Below, one piece after another: positions 7,704 through 14,393 of a stretch of DNA of 33,150 bases. The DNA is from a virus. The notes beneath the pieces were generated by a model that saw only the letters and a program-made list of their open reading frames with translations, searched no databases and had not been told where the DNA came from. Where the stretch lies: positions 1 through 33,150 of IMG/VR virus record IMGVR_UViG_3300025138_000179; one strand, written 5' to 3'. Position 1 is the stretch's first letter. Each line of letters starts with the position of its first letter. Both the position numbers and the translations under genes were made by a program.

Positions 7704-7997
7704 TCAACAATCCCACATTCTTCGTGACCAATAATTTGCAGAAAACTTGTCACTCTTGCCCTTAATCCCACCAGAACGAGCACAATAACTCGCCTTATTA
7801 GACGCATTTCCCTTTTTAATGCTCATATTAGGATCGCCAAAGGTCACTTTCTTAACGTTTGGCCCCTTCTTAGCTAATACCTTGAACTTCTTAGATCCAC
7901 CTGGGGTGCGCTGAACCTTGTTAAACCCAGGAAATGTCTCACCATTATACTTCACACGCCCACTAGAAAGCCGCTTAACCCTACTCACTAATGCCAT
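7704..7997 (-). CDS. Small basic phage protein, KYNGETFPGFNK family
   Basis: This is a 97-residue protein. It contains RVKYNGETFPGFNKVQRTPG, KKFKVLAKKGPNVKKVTFGD then PNMSIKK, and a C-terminal CARSGGIKGKSDKFSANYWS then RRMW. The signature 'FGDPNMSIKK...YWSxRMW' is shared by a recurrent family of short phage proteins located near terminase and portal genes; I do not know its function. The ATG at 7997 overlaps the terminase stop as TAATG, which decides this start over one four codons upstream. The high Lys/Arg content fits nucleic-acid contact, which is an inference. Confidence 0.75.
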   Translation of the reverse strand: MALVSRVKRLSSGRVKYNGETFPGFNKVQRTPGGSKKFKVLAKKGPNVKKVTFGDPNMSIKKGNASNKASYCARSGGIKGKSDKFSANYWSRRMWDC

Positions 7998-9400
7998 TAC
8001 ACAATCCAACTACTGTTGCCGTATTCCAAATCACCAGAAAAACTATAATGATCTACCGAACCCGCCGCTTTCATGGCTTGGCTCCCGAACGTTAAAATAA
8101 AAGCATCAGCTAAATCAGGAGAGCGTAAACCGCGCCTCTTCATCTCATCCTTACCTTCAGCCTTAAACTTACCAGAGGACAAAATCTTAAAGCGTAACGC
8201 GGTAAGCTCATTGACCAATTCTTCCTGATCCGGCATCGAACAATCTCGCGCCTCAAACCACTCACGACACTTAAACCATAACTCATCACGTAAACGCTGA
8301 TAACGTGCGCCCAAACTAGGGCTTTCAGCAACGTTAATCGCCCTCGCGGGTAATCCAAGCTCCTGAAGCCTAGAACACACACCCGCGCCGATCCCAATGC
8401 TGTCTACACAGATCTCAACCGGACGCTCCATAAAACTCGTGGCCTCATACTCCGTCAGAACAAAGCCCACAGTCTCCATAAGGTCTTTACCCTGCCAAGA
8501 CTTAACAGGCTCCAACAAGACGTTCCCCTGCCTCTTAGCAAGCCCACATCGGTCATTCCCATAGTGAGCCACGTCCAAACCCCAAATGGGAGAGATATTC
8601 ATAGGATCAACCTCACGCGAAATGGCAGACTCAACAATGTGCCTACCAATCAACGTGTCGTTACTATCCTCACCAAACTCACCAAGAGCACGTATGCGGA
8701 AAATATTGCTATCCTCACCATACTGAGACTTCATCTCCTCAATAAAGTCCTCACTCACATACGGACTGTCATAACAACTTACCGTCATCTTATTCCAACG
8801 GTGGGCGCTCTTATGAAAAGCATCATAAAAATAACCAGTATTACGTGTGGGATTGCCCACCATAAGGATCTTGGAACCTTCCGTAGATAACGCACCCTGC
8901 GCTACCTCAAAGATTACATCATCCACACCGGAACATTCGTCGATAACAAAAAGCAACCTCTCGTGGTGAAAGCCTTGCAGCGCCTCCGGATTCTCTTTTC
9001 TCGACACTCTAGCGTGACAACTTGAGTCTACACCCTTTACCACAATCTTATCACTGGTGATCTCAAGTTGGCTCTGTAAACCCTTGGGCATCTTTCTGGC
9101 CCACTTCTGGATCTCAGCCCATAACACCTGATTTAACTGATTAGCAGAGTTGGCAGTACACACAATCCGGCAAGAACGTGTAATCATGTACCACAAAATA
9201 ACCCAACTCAGCAAAGCAGACTTGCCTACGCCGTGTGAGGACTTCACAGCAACGCGAGGATCATCCCTGACAGCGTTTAAGGCTTCCTTCTGCCATTCTT
9301 GTGGTTCCGCACCAAGACAAGACTGCACAAAGAGCACAGGATCACCATGAAGCTGAAGCAAAATGTCAGCAGTGGATTTAGCAGAATTTTTTTGGTGCAT
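7997..9400 (-). CDS. terL: Terminase large subunit
   Basis: This is the 467-residue packaging motor. Residues 54-61 (SSHGVGKS) are a variant Walker A loop. LLFVIDE with D154-E155 is Walker B. VGNPTRNTGYFYDAF (181-195) is the coupling region typical of terminases. The RNase-H-like nuclease half shows GLDVAHYGND with D276, ICVDSIGIGAG with D333, and SPDLADAF with D429/D432 as candidate metal-binding acids. The motor cuts concatemeric DNA and pumps it through the portal. The gene is preceded by a 290-bp structured gap rather than directly by the small subunit. The ribosome-binding site before the ATG at 9400 is weak (AAGG, 12 bases away). Confidence 0.93.
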   Translation of the reverse strand: MHQKNSAKSTADILLQLHGDPVLFVQSCLGAEPQEWQKEALNAVRDDPRVAVKSSHGVGKSALLSWVILWYMITRSCRIVCTANSANQLNQVLWAEIQKWARKMPKGLQSQLEITSDKIVVKGVDSSCHARVSRKENPEALQGFHHERLLFVIDECSGVDDVIFEVAQGALSTEGSKILMVGNPTRNTGYFYDAFHKSAHRWNKMTVSCYDSPYVSEDFIEEMKSQYGEDSNIFRIRALGEFGEDSNDTLIGRHIVESAISREVDPMNISPIWGLDVAHYGNDRCGLAKRQGNVLLEPVKSWQGKDLMETVGFVLTEYEATSFMERPVEICVDSIGIGAGVCSRLQELGLPARAINVAESPSLGARYQRLRDELWFKCREWFEARDCSMPDQEELVNELTALRFKILSSGKFKAEGKDEMKRRGLRSPDLADAFILTFGSQAMKAAGSVDHYSFSGDLEYGNSSWIV

Positions 9401-9690
9401 ACGGTACTTTTACCTTGAGATTACCACCAAGGGGGGTGGTAAAAAGAAACCCCTGCGAAACAGGTGTGGATCTGTTCCATCAGGGGCTGCGAGTAGTGCC
9501 AAGTATTCGTCAAAATAGGAACGGCACAAACACGAGAGGTGAGCTATGACTTAATGGGTAATGACCCATTGTATATTCATCTAGCAGTTATGAAGGCTTC
9601 TGTCAATATGCCTTTTCGAATATTATAGTCGGGAGTATGTGGGGGTATATACATATATACACGCCCCCGTGATTTTTTTGCAGGGGGGGG
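9401..9690. other. Structured non-coding gap between the terminase genes
   Basis: There is no convincing gene in these 290 bp. They hold perfect inverted repeats: TTACCACC/GGTGGTAA at 9421-9442 and AATGGGT/ACCCATT at 9553-9570. There is a two-part stem at 9450-9486, and a GGGGG/CCCCC pair at 9641-9668 enclosing an alternating TATAT/ATATA palindrome, followed by T7 (672-678). A run of eight G (9683-9690) touches the stop of the upstream gene. Candidate roles are a pac/cos site, a structured leader or a small RNA; the sequence alone does not decide. Confidence 0.55.
9441..9486 (-). terminator. Terminator-like hairpin upstream of the large terminase
   Basis: On the minus strand CCCCTG, a small internal loop, AACAG, an eight-base loop, CTGTT and CAGGGG form a two-part stem (9450-9486) followed by TTTCTTTTT. 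This has the shape of a Rho-independent terminator within the late operon, between small and large terminase genes. It could limit or time late transcription, or be read through by antitermination. Confidence 0.5.
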
Positions 9691-10146
9691 TTAACGGAAT
9701 TTTGACAATAATTTCGACGGTCTACCCGCCTTTCTCTTAGGTTTTGTTACATTTTCCTCTTCTGGTTCCGAAGTAAAATCAGAATGTTCAATAATATCAG
9801 CGTCTTGCACATCATCACCTTTACCTTCATTAGGTAAATGCACATCCTTTGCGTCAAGAATCCTGTTTGCCTCACCTATCCTTGAGGCCACATCTTGCAA
9901 GGCTAAAGCGAACTCAGACCCTGCACCTGTAACGCTTATATCTTGCGGTAAAAGCTTTGATAACTTGGATATTGTACCGCTTGCGTCTTTCTCCAATTGA
10001 TCAGCAATAAGGAAATCAACAGGCTTGCCGCGTTTGTCTGTAATATGAAGAGCAGAATAGATTTCTTTTCTTAATCTTGCTGTGATTTGTTGACCTGTTC
10101 CAGTGCCTTTTGGACGCCCAACACTATTCTTATTTTCTTTAACCAA
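9691..10146 (-). CDS. Probable terminase small subunit with two AT-hooks
   Basis: This is a 151-residue protein placed just upstream of the large terminase. Residues 10-14 (GRPKG) and 137-145 (KRKAGRPSK) are AT-hook-like minor-groove binding motifs at the two ends. The middle is helical (ITARLRKEIYSALHIT, DFLIADQLEKDASGTISKL, SEFALALQDVASRIGEANRI). An acidic linker follows, with many Asp/Glu from about residue 105. Position and DNA-binding character suggest recognition of the packaging site; the homology itself is not certain. The start is TTG at 10146, with GAGG eight bases upstream and no nearby ATG in frame. A run of eight C follows the stop codon on the coding strand. Confidence 0.6.
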   Translation of the reverse strand: MVKENKNSVGRPKGTGTGQQITARLRKEIYSALHITDKRGKPVDFLIADQLEKDASGTISKLSKLLPQDISVTGAGSEFALALQDVASRIGEANRILDAKDVHLPNEGKGDDVQDADIIEHSDFTSEPEEENVTKPKRKAGRPSKLLSKFR

Positions 10147-10182
10147 CTGTTTTTCCTCACTATTTATTTTATATTCTCTTTA

Positions 10183-10210
10183 TTTATAGCTAAATGAATA
10201 AATTATTCAA
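10183..10210 (-). promoter_or_regulatory. Possible late promoter (small terminase) with everted half-sites
   Basis: On the minus strand TTGAAT (10210-10205), 16 bases and TATAAA (10188-10183) form a fair sigma70 promoter about 40 bases before the TTG start. TGAAT-N5-ATTCA at 10195-10209 overlaps the -35 region; these are the same half-sites as the repressor operator but turned outwards. Confidence 0.35.
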
Positions 10211-10218
10211 TTAGTATG

Positions 10219-10262
10219 TTGACTTTTATATTCTATTACTATTATATTATTCACATCTGAAT
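10219..10262 (+). promoter_or_regulatory. Early promoter of the antirestriction operon with operator at the start site
   Basis: TTGACT (10219-10224), 18 bases and TATATT (10243-10248) form a sigma70-type promoter. The perfect palindrome ATTCA-CATC-TGAAT (10249-10262) lies where transcription should begin, about 25-38 bases upstream of the first ATG. A bound repressor would block initiation. The same palindrome occurs in two other promoters of this genome. Confidence 0.75.
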
Positions 10263-10286
10263 AAATTAAGTGTGGAAGGAAAACAG

Positions 10287-10589
10287 ATGCAAACAATAAT
10301 AACAAAGTATTTAGGCCCAACAAATAATAGAGGCTCTAGGATTAAGGCTATGCAATCAAGCAAGGGTTTTAATGGTGAAAGAGCTTATTCTATTACACGC
10401 TCGTATGACTACTCACTTGAGGTTGATGAAAACCATACGAAAGTAGCGAAAGAGTTCGCCGATAAAATGGGTTGGACAGGCGATTGGATTAGCGGCTCTA
10501 TTGATAATCACGGAGGTTATGTCTTCGTCAATTCATATTGGAAACATGAGACAAACTCTTTCGCTTGCTCTGTAAAAGAGGTGTCATAA
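10287..10589 (+). CDS. Conserved small protein preceding ArdC (KYLGPTNNRGSRIKA type)
   Basis: This is a 100-residue protein starting MQTIITKYLGPTNNRGSRIK, with SYDYSLEVDENHTKVAKEFA and KMGWTGDWISGSI, ending in GGYVFVNSYW and a short tail. The 'TKYxGPTNxRGSRIxA ... K.GW.G' pattern is a familiar hypothetical protein of plasmids and phages, often near antirestriction genes; its function is unknown to me. The ATG at 10287 is preferred over a GTG at 10272 because GGAAGGA precedes it. It is the first gene of the plus-strand operon, directly behind the operator-bearing promoter, and its stop overlaps the next start as TAATG. Confidence 0.75.
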   Translation: MQTIITKYLGPTNNRGSRIKAMQSSKGFNGERAYSITRSYDYSLEVDENHTKVAKEFADKMGWTGDWISGSIDNHGGYVFVNSYWKHETNSFACSVKEVS

Positions 10590-11479
10590 TGTCAAAAGCA
10601 AATGAAGCATTAAACGCAATAGCTCAGACTGTAATTACTATGATGAATGAGCATGGCACAAACTGGACAAAGCCTTGGAAGGATGCAGTCAGGGTTCATG
10701 GTCAACCAACAAGTGCCAAGAAAAGACCTTACACTGGTATCAACAGAATTAGCCTTGGATTGTCTATGGCAATCCATAGCCATACCTCGCCAGTGTTCGG
10801 AACTTTTAAACAATGGAAGTCCCTTGGTGCAAATGTCAGAAAAGGCTCTAAAGGTTACAAAGTAATATTTTACACAACAGTGATCGTAAAAGATAAAGAC
10901 ACTGACAAGGATAAGGCTTTACCATGTGCCAAGGTTTATACTGTCTTTAATAGTGATCAAGTTGAGAATTGGAATGGCTCTTGGTTAGAAGATGATATTG
11001 AAGAGTTTGACCAACAGTGGAGCAACATAAACGACGTTGACCAGTTCATCAATTCAATTGGCGCTAATATTACTTTGGATAATTCAAATAGTGCATTTTA
11101 TAGACCGTCAACTGACTCTATCCATATGCCAAACAAGGCACAATTTGACAATGCACAAGGCTATTATGGGACATTATTTCATGAGCTCGTGCACTGGACA
11201 GGCCATGAGACAAGAGAAGATAGAAAGCTTAACACTCGTTTTGGCTCTGATAAGTACGCATTCGAGGAGCTAATAGCTGAGTTAGGTGGTGCAATGCTAA
11301 GTGGTATTACTGGCGTTGAAGCTACACCAAGAGAAGACCATGCAATCTATCTTAACAATTGGATGCAGTGCCTAAAGGATGATCCAAGAGCTATTCAAAA
11401 AGCTTGTAGCTTAGCTGAAAAGGCTTCTCAGTTTGTCCTTAACAGCTCGTCAATAATAGTAATGAAAGAGGCCGCTTAA
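10589..11479 (+). CDS. ArdC-like antirestriction protein with zincin domain
   Basis: This is a 296-residue protein with two parts. Residues 1-120 match the ArdC N-terminal ssDNA-binding (DUF1738) type: NWTKPWKDA, PYTGINRISL, FGTFKQWKSLGANVRKGSKG. Residues about 140-290 form a metallopeptidase-like domain with LFHELVHWTGH (H198, E199, H202) and a downstream FEELIAELGG supplying the likely third zinc ligand. ArdC-family proteins protect incoming plasmid or phage DNA against restriction; whether peptidase activity is needed is unsettled. The ATG at 10589 overlaps the previous stop, with AGAGGTG upstream. Early, operator-controlled expression fits protection of DNA on entry. Confidence 0.88.
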   Translation: MSKANEALNAIAQTVITMMNEHGTNWTKPWKDAVRVHGQPTSAKKRPYTGINRISLGLSMAIHSHTSPVFGTFKQWKSLGANVRKGSKGYKVIFYTTVIVKDKDTDKDKALPCAKVYTVFNSDQVENWNGSWLEDDIEEFDQQWSNINDVDQFINSIGANITLDNSNSAFYRPSTDSIHMPNKAQFDNAQGYYGTLFHELVHWTGHETREDRKLNTRFGSDKYAFEELIAELGGAMLSGITGVEATPREDHAIYLNNWMQCLKDDPRAIQKACSLAEKASQFVLNSSSIIVMKEAA

Positions 11480-11590
11480 ATGCCTCTCTCTGAACTCCTA
11501 ACCATAATCAAACAAACAGCGCCTACTGATTGGGTGGGCGCAATCTTAATCTTTGCAACGTTCTTTGTTGCAATCTCAATTTTAACATAG
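11480..11590 (+). CDS. 36-residue single-span membrane peptide
   Basis: ATG at 11480 directly follows the ArdC stop (TAA then ATG). The product is MPLSELLTIIKQTAPTDW followed by one hydrophobic span, VGAILIFATFFVAISILT. The N-terminal half has both charges and the C-terminus ends inside the membrane. It fills the only gap between the ArdC and methyltransferase genes, and its stop lies eight bases before the next ATG. No family recognised. The ribosome-binding site is only modest (GAAAGAGG about ten bases before the ATG). A membrane-located early peptide might affect host membrane or defence systems, but this is speculation. Confidence 0.6.
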   Translation: MPLSELLTIIKQTAPTDWVGAILIFATFFVAISILT

Positions 11591-11598
11591 GTGACAAG

Positions 11599-12273
11599 AT
11601 GAATAGTATAGAAAACACAAAAGTATTGGTAGGCTGTGAAACAAGTGGGACAGTCAGAGAAGCTTTCACAAACTTGGGCTATGACACATGGTCCTGTGAC
11701 ATTCTCCCTAGCGACATTCCTACAAATCGACACATTCAAGACGATGTAAGAAACGTCCTTAAAATGGACAATTGGGATCTGGTGTTCATTGGACACCCAC
11801 CTTGCACAAGGCTTTGCAACTCTGGTGTTCGATGGCTGCACAAAGCACCACCCAACAGAACCAAGCTTGAAATGTGGCAAGAGCTAGAAGAGGGTACAGC
11901 GTTATTTTCTGAGCTTTGGAACGCAAACGTGCCTTGTTTAGCTATCGAAAATCCAGTTATGCACAAGTACGCCAAAGAGAGAATTATAAATTATAAACCG
12001 TTTGCCCAATCTGTGCAGCCTTGGGAGTTTGCAACGGATGAAGACGGAGAAGATAACGTCAAAAAACGGACTTGTTTTTGGACTCGTAACCTTCCCAATC
12101 TTGTGAAAACCGGAACACTTGACGGTTCAACAGCAAGGGCAGACGTACACAACGCCGCCCCTAGTGCAGACCGTTGGAAAATCCGTTCTAAGTTTTACCC
12201 TGCTCTAGCGGCGGCTATGGCCGAACAATGGGGAAACCATGCAGTGATGCAGAAAGCGGCGTTAGCAGCATGA
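11599..12273 (+). CDS. Short C5-cytosine methyltransferase-like protein
   Basis: This is a 224-residue protein. VLVGCETSGTVREAF (9-23) resembles the SAM-binding motif I. FIGHPPCTRLCNSGVRWL (63-80) carries the PPC motif with candidate catalytic C69, and AIENPVMHKYA (115-125) carries the ENP motif. These are motifs I, IV and VI of C5-methyltransferases. The protein is much shorter than complete enzymes and shows no obvious target-recognition domain; the C-terminal SADRWKIRSKFYPALAAAMA is typical of this phage family. It probably modifies phage DNA or acts together with another specificity factor. AGGTGAC precedes the ATG; the stop overlaps the next gene as ATGA. Confidence 0.78.
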   Translation: MNSIENTKVLVGCETSGTVREAFTNLGYDTWSCDILPSDIPTNRHIQDDVRNVLKMDNWDLVFIGHPPCTRLCNSGVRWLHKAPPNRTKLEMWQELEEGTALFSELWNANVPCLAIENPVMHKYAKERIINYKPFAQSVQPWEFATDEDGEDNVKKRTCFWTRNLPNLVKTGTLDGSTARADVHNAAPSADRWKIRSKFYPALAAAMAEQWGNHAVMQKAALAA

Positions 12274-12611
12274 CCAGTAAAATTTATAAAATTGCACACA
12301 ATCGCGGCAAGCCTCGCGTGTGGATGGAAGGTAAATTTCTGCTTGATCACGATATTATCAAGGGCATGAAGTTTGATAGATTGATGCCACACGTTGAGCA
12401 GGGCGAAAGAGATTACCCTTTGCAAATGACATTGGCTTTCCACTCAAAGGGAAGCCATACAGTAGCCGGATCAGAAACGCGCCCAATTATTGATTTGAAT
12501 GGTGCTTATCTCAATCAGATATTTGAGGGATGCACACACTACAAAGCGATAATGGATTTGGATGTAATCACGTCCAAGCTTTTAATTCACATTTCAGGGG
12601 TTAAACAATGA
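12270..12611 (+). CDS. Small protein coupled to the methyltransferase
   Basis: This is a 113-residue protein beginning MTSKIYKIAHNRGKPRVWME, followed by GKFLLDHDIIKGMKFDRL, and later RPIIDLNGAYLNQIFEG. The 'NRGKPRVWxEGKxL...G' segment recalls a small beta domain that I have seen next to, or fused with, phage cytosine methyltransferases. That would make this a separate partner, perhaps helping DNA recognition. This link is from memory and needs a profile search. The ATG overlaps the methyltransferase stop as ATGA, and its own stop overlaps the next ATG the same way, so the three genes are coupled. Confidence 0.65.
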   Translation: MTSKIYKIAHNRGKPRVWMEGKFLLDHDIIKGMKFDRLMPHVEQGERDYPLQMTLAFHSKGSHTVAGSETRPIIDLNGAYLNQIFEGCTHYKAIMDLDVITSKLLIHISGVKQ

Positions 12612-12826
12612 TCCACTTTCGTAAACCAACCGCGTTAAATGTAAGGCCATATACTGCACCGATAATAATGTTAGAACGTGCAGCAAGAGCCTTACCAAGT
12701 GCTATGGTATGCAAGATTTTGTATAGTGTCTTAGCTGATAATGACCGTATTCAGGCTGTTGATCTAGACACATTAGCCAACAAGCTAGGACGCATTGCAC
12801 ATGAAAGGCAAAGACAATGCAAGTAA
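12608..12826 (+). CDS. 72-residue protein of unknown function
   Basis: The product is MIHFRKPTALNVRPYTAPII, then MLERAARALPSAMVCKILYS, and an end QAVDLDTLANKLGRIAHERQ. It looks helical, with an amphipathic C-terminal half and a basic end; there is no membrane span or metal site. The start overlaps the previous stop as ATGA, and the last ten bases overlap the next gene. No family recognised. Inclusion rests on the tight packing within the plus-strand operon and on the compositional match with its neighbours. Confidence 0.6.
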   Translation: MIHFRKPTALNVRPYTAPIIMLERAARALPSAMVCKILYSVLADNDRIQAVDLDTLANKLGRIAHERQRQCK

Positions 12827-12993
12827 GCATTAACAGACTAACTGACTTTGCCTCAGACCTTGAGCAAGAATTACCAAAGTTGTCACGCGATATCTTAGAC
12901 GCGGCAACAAGAATTGAAAGATTAACGTTTCAAGTTGCAAGGTTAAAATCTGAAGTAATTATTTTACAAAAAGAAAAGGAGAATAAGCTATGA
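12817..12993 (+). CDS. 58-residue coiled-coil protein (short gene)
   Basis: ATG at 12817, ten bases inside the previous gene, opens a frame ending at 12993. The product starts MQVSINRLTDFASDLEQELP and continues with DILDAATRIERLTFQVARLK then SEVIILQKEKENKL. Heptad-spaced Leu/Ile/Val from about residue 26 onward predict a coiled coil. The stop overlaps the next ATG as ATGA (12990-12993). It fills a 170-base interval that would otherwise be empty in a fully packed operon. Function unknown; it may dimerise or bind another operon product. Confidence 0.65.
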   Translation: MQVSINRLTDFASDLEQELPKLSRDILDAATRIERLTFQVARLKSEVIILQKEKENKL

Positions 12994-13196
12994 CTAAATT
13001 CAAAATTGGACAAAATGTAATTTTAAAGCCAAACGCATATGAGCAAGACTATAATATGAAATTATGGTGTAATGAGCTAAATGGCAAAATTGGCAAAATT
13101 ACAAAAATATATGATGATGGTTGGAATGATGCAAAGGTAAGTTTTGGGAAATATGATGATAGAAGCATTAATATGGATTACTTAGACTTTGCATAA
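12990..13196 (+). CDS. Small beta-barrel-like protein
   Basis: This is a 68-residue protein: MTKFKIGQNVILKPNAYEQD, LNGKIGKITKIYDDGWNDAK, VSFGKYDDRSINMDYLDFA. The pattern 'F.iGq.V.lk...... GkiGkI..iy.....aKVsFg' resembles an SH3/KOW-type small beta barrel, a fold often used for nucleic-acid or protein contact. AAGGAG lies eight bases upstream of the ATG. It is the last gene of the plus-strand operon and ends four bases before the convergent minus-strand gene, with no obvious terminator between them. Confidence 0.65.
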   Translation: MTKFKIGQNVILKPNAYEQDYNMKLWCNELNGKIGKITKIYDDGWNDAKVSFGKYDDRSINMDYLDFA

Positions 13197-13200
13197 GCTA

Positions 13201-13704
13201 TCACCCTCTAGGCATCCCGAACACATCACCAAGCGCATCTAAGCACAGCCGTAAGGCCACTATTCCACCTTTAGGATCGTGGCCTTGTTGTTTTGCCCAT
13301 TCGTTTGCACTAGCACCCTCTACAACCACCCATTGCGCCACGTCTGACAGATCCTTGCCTATTGTCCTGAGTGCAGCAAGATAATCCGTAAAGGCATCGT
13401 GTCCTTGATCATCGTTTCCGCGTGTCCCATCCACTATGTTTGCATCGTATGACGCTGTAAGCTTTTGTGCTCTCCCTGCCCTACGCCACAAAGCATACAA
13501 CTTCATTCCGGCCTCAAACTGGCGTCTGTTGATCTGTTCACGCGAGTAATACCTATCTAACGGAGTCTGAACCGTCACACGCATCCGTTTAGGGCTTCCC
13601 AGACGCTTATCTGTGTTTTCGTAAGCGATACCTGAAGTATGCTGCAAACGCTCTCGTGTGCCGAAATCAGACGGCGTGTGGATCGGTTTCTTGCTCTTCA
13701 CCAT
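13201..13704 (-). CDS. DUF6456-like phage protein, possible regulator
   Basis: This is a 167-residue protein. TPLDRYYSREQINRRQFEAG in the middle and a C-terminal GGIVALRLCLDALGDVFG match what I remember of the alphaproteobacterial DUF6456 pattern: a '...PL..L...i...qf.AG..l' segment, then a terminal helix pair like that of sigma-4/HTH proteins. Such a protein placed last in the replication operon might control late genes, as antiterminator-type proteins do; this is inference. The ATG at 13704 lies inside the end of the preceding gene (38-base overlap) and has AAGGA upstream. Confidence 0.6.
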   Translation of the reverse strand: MVKSKKPIHTPSDFGTRERLQHTSGIAYENTDKRLGSPKRMRVTVQTPLDRYYSREQINRRQFEAGMKLYALWRRAGRAQKLTASYDANIVDGTRGNDDQGHDAFTDYLAALRTIGKDLSDVAQWVVVEGASANEWAKQQGHDPKGGIVALRLCLDALGDVFGMPRG

Positions 13705-13966
13705 TCTCTGTCCTTAAACTTAGTGCCAACGCTAGATAATTTATTGCATCCAAAATATTGTCCTCGCGCCAGTTAAGATCGTTTCTCCCTAGCTTAAACT
13801 CCACCATATCCATTGCGACATCGCTTGGTGTTATTCTTTCACCACGCCTAATAGATGAACGTATAGCCAACTGCTTAAACAATTCATCAGCGTGTCCATG
13901 CTCTCCACCACGTTCAATTAATATTTCTTTGCATGTTTCTAAAACTTGTAATGCGGCCTTACTCAT
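13667..13966 (-). CDS. DUF6378-like small phage protein
   Basis: This is a 99-residue protein. ILIERGGEHGHADELFKQLA, followed by RITPSDVAMDMVEFKLGRND and DNILDAINYLALAL, matches the small phage protein type with 'ERGxxHGd...... iTp.dva..m..lKlaR.. ....D...DaagYlala', which I associate with DUF6378. The helical layout with paired acidic residues resembles MazG-like folds, but no activity is established. The ATG overlaps the upstream stop by eight bases. It belongs to the downstream end of the replication operon. Confidence 0.68.
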   Translation of the reverse strand: MSKAALQVLETCKEILIERGGEHGHADELFKQLAIRSSIRRGERITPSDVAMDMVEFKLGRNDLNWREDNILDAINYLALALSLRTENGEEQETDPHAV

Positions 13967-14393
13967 TTTCTAATTCCCATTTTCTGCGTTTAATCATTTC
14001 TATTTGCCATTGCTTATATTTCGCCAGATTAGGTGCGTTTAAAATCTTTCTCCGATTAGCAATTCCTTCAAGCATTCCAATACATTTAATTTCACTCACC
14101 ACAGCTAAAAAATCCTTTTCTTTTAAATCAGCAAAATCAGACTTATTTCGGGTCAAGGTTTCGGGACAGGACATGACAGTATATAAATACTGTCCTGTTG
14201 TCCTGAGTTGTCCCAAAATAACCTCACCTTGTCCTAGCCGTGTCCTAGCCGTGTCCCCAAGTAGGCTAAGTATGTTGTTTTTATTGACTTTTTTCAGGAC
14301 ACCATCTGGGACATCAGGACACAGCCATTTTAGCTTTAAAACTCTCGTGTCCCCGCCGTGTCCCAGACCAATTTCGAACGGATATTCACCCAT
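13959..14393 (-). CDS. Unknown protein whose gene carries the TGTCCY array
   Basis: This is a 144-residue protein, from ATG 14393, which overlaps the primase-helicase stop as TGATG. It has MGEYPFEIGLGHGGDTRVLK, CPDVPDGVLKKVNKNNILSL in the middle, and a basic helical end KYKQWQIEMIKRRKWELENE. No family recognised. The coding DNA is unusual: it contains thirteen of fourteen clustered TGTCCY motifs in both orientations and in different reading frames, so the DNA rather than the protein seems to be constrained. By analogy with lambdoid O genes, it may encode an origin-linked protein or simply host the origin. Confidence 0.6.
   Translation of the reverse strand: MGEYPFEIGLGHGGDTRVLKLKWLCPDVPDGVLKKVNKNNILSLLGDTARTRLGQGEVILGQLRTTGQYLYTVMSCPETLTRNKSDFADLKEKDFLAVVSEIKCIGMLEGIANRRKILNAPNLAKYKQWQIEMIKRRKWELENE

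Noticed and set aside
9421-9442. Rho-independent terminator at the TTACCACC/GGTGGTAA repeat
   Set aside because: The stem is perfect but neither strand has a T-run directly after it; it is listed only as part of the structured gap.
11530-11598. A GTG-started N-terminal extension of the methyltransferase
   Set aside because: It overlaps the short membrane gene, and the ATG at 11599 has AGGTGAC upstream and begins just before motif I.
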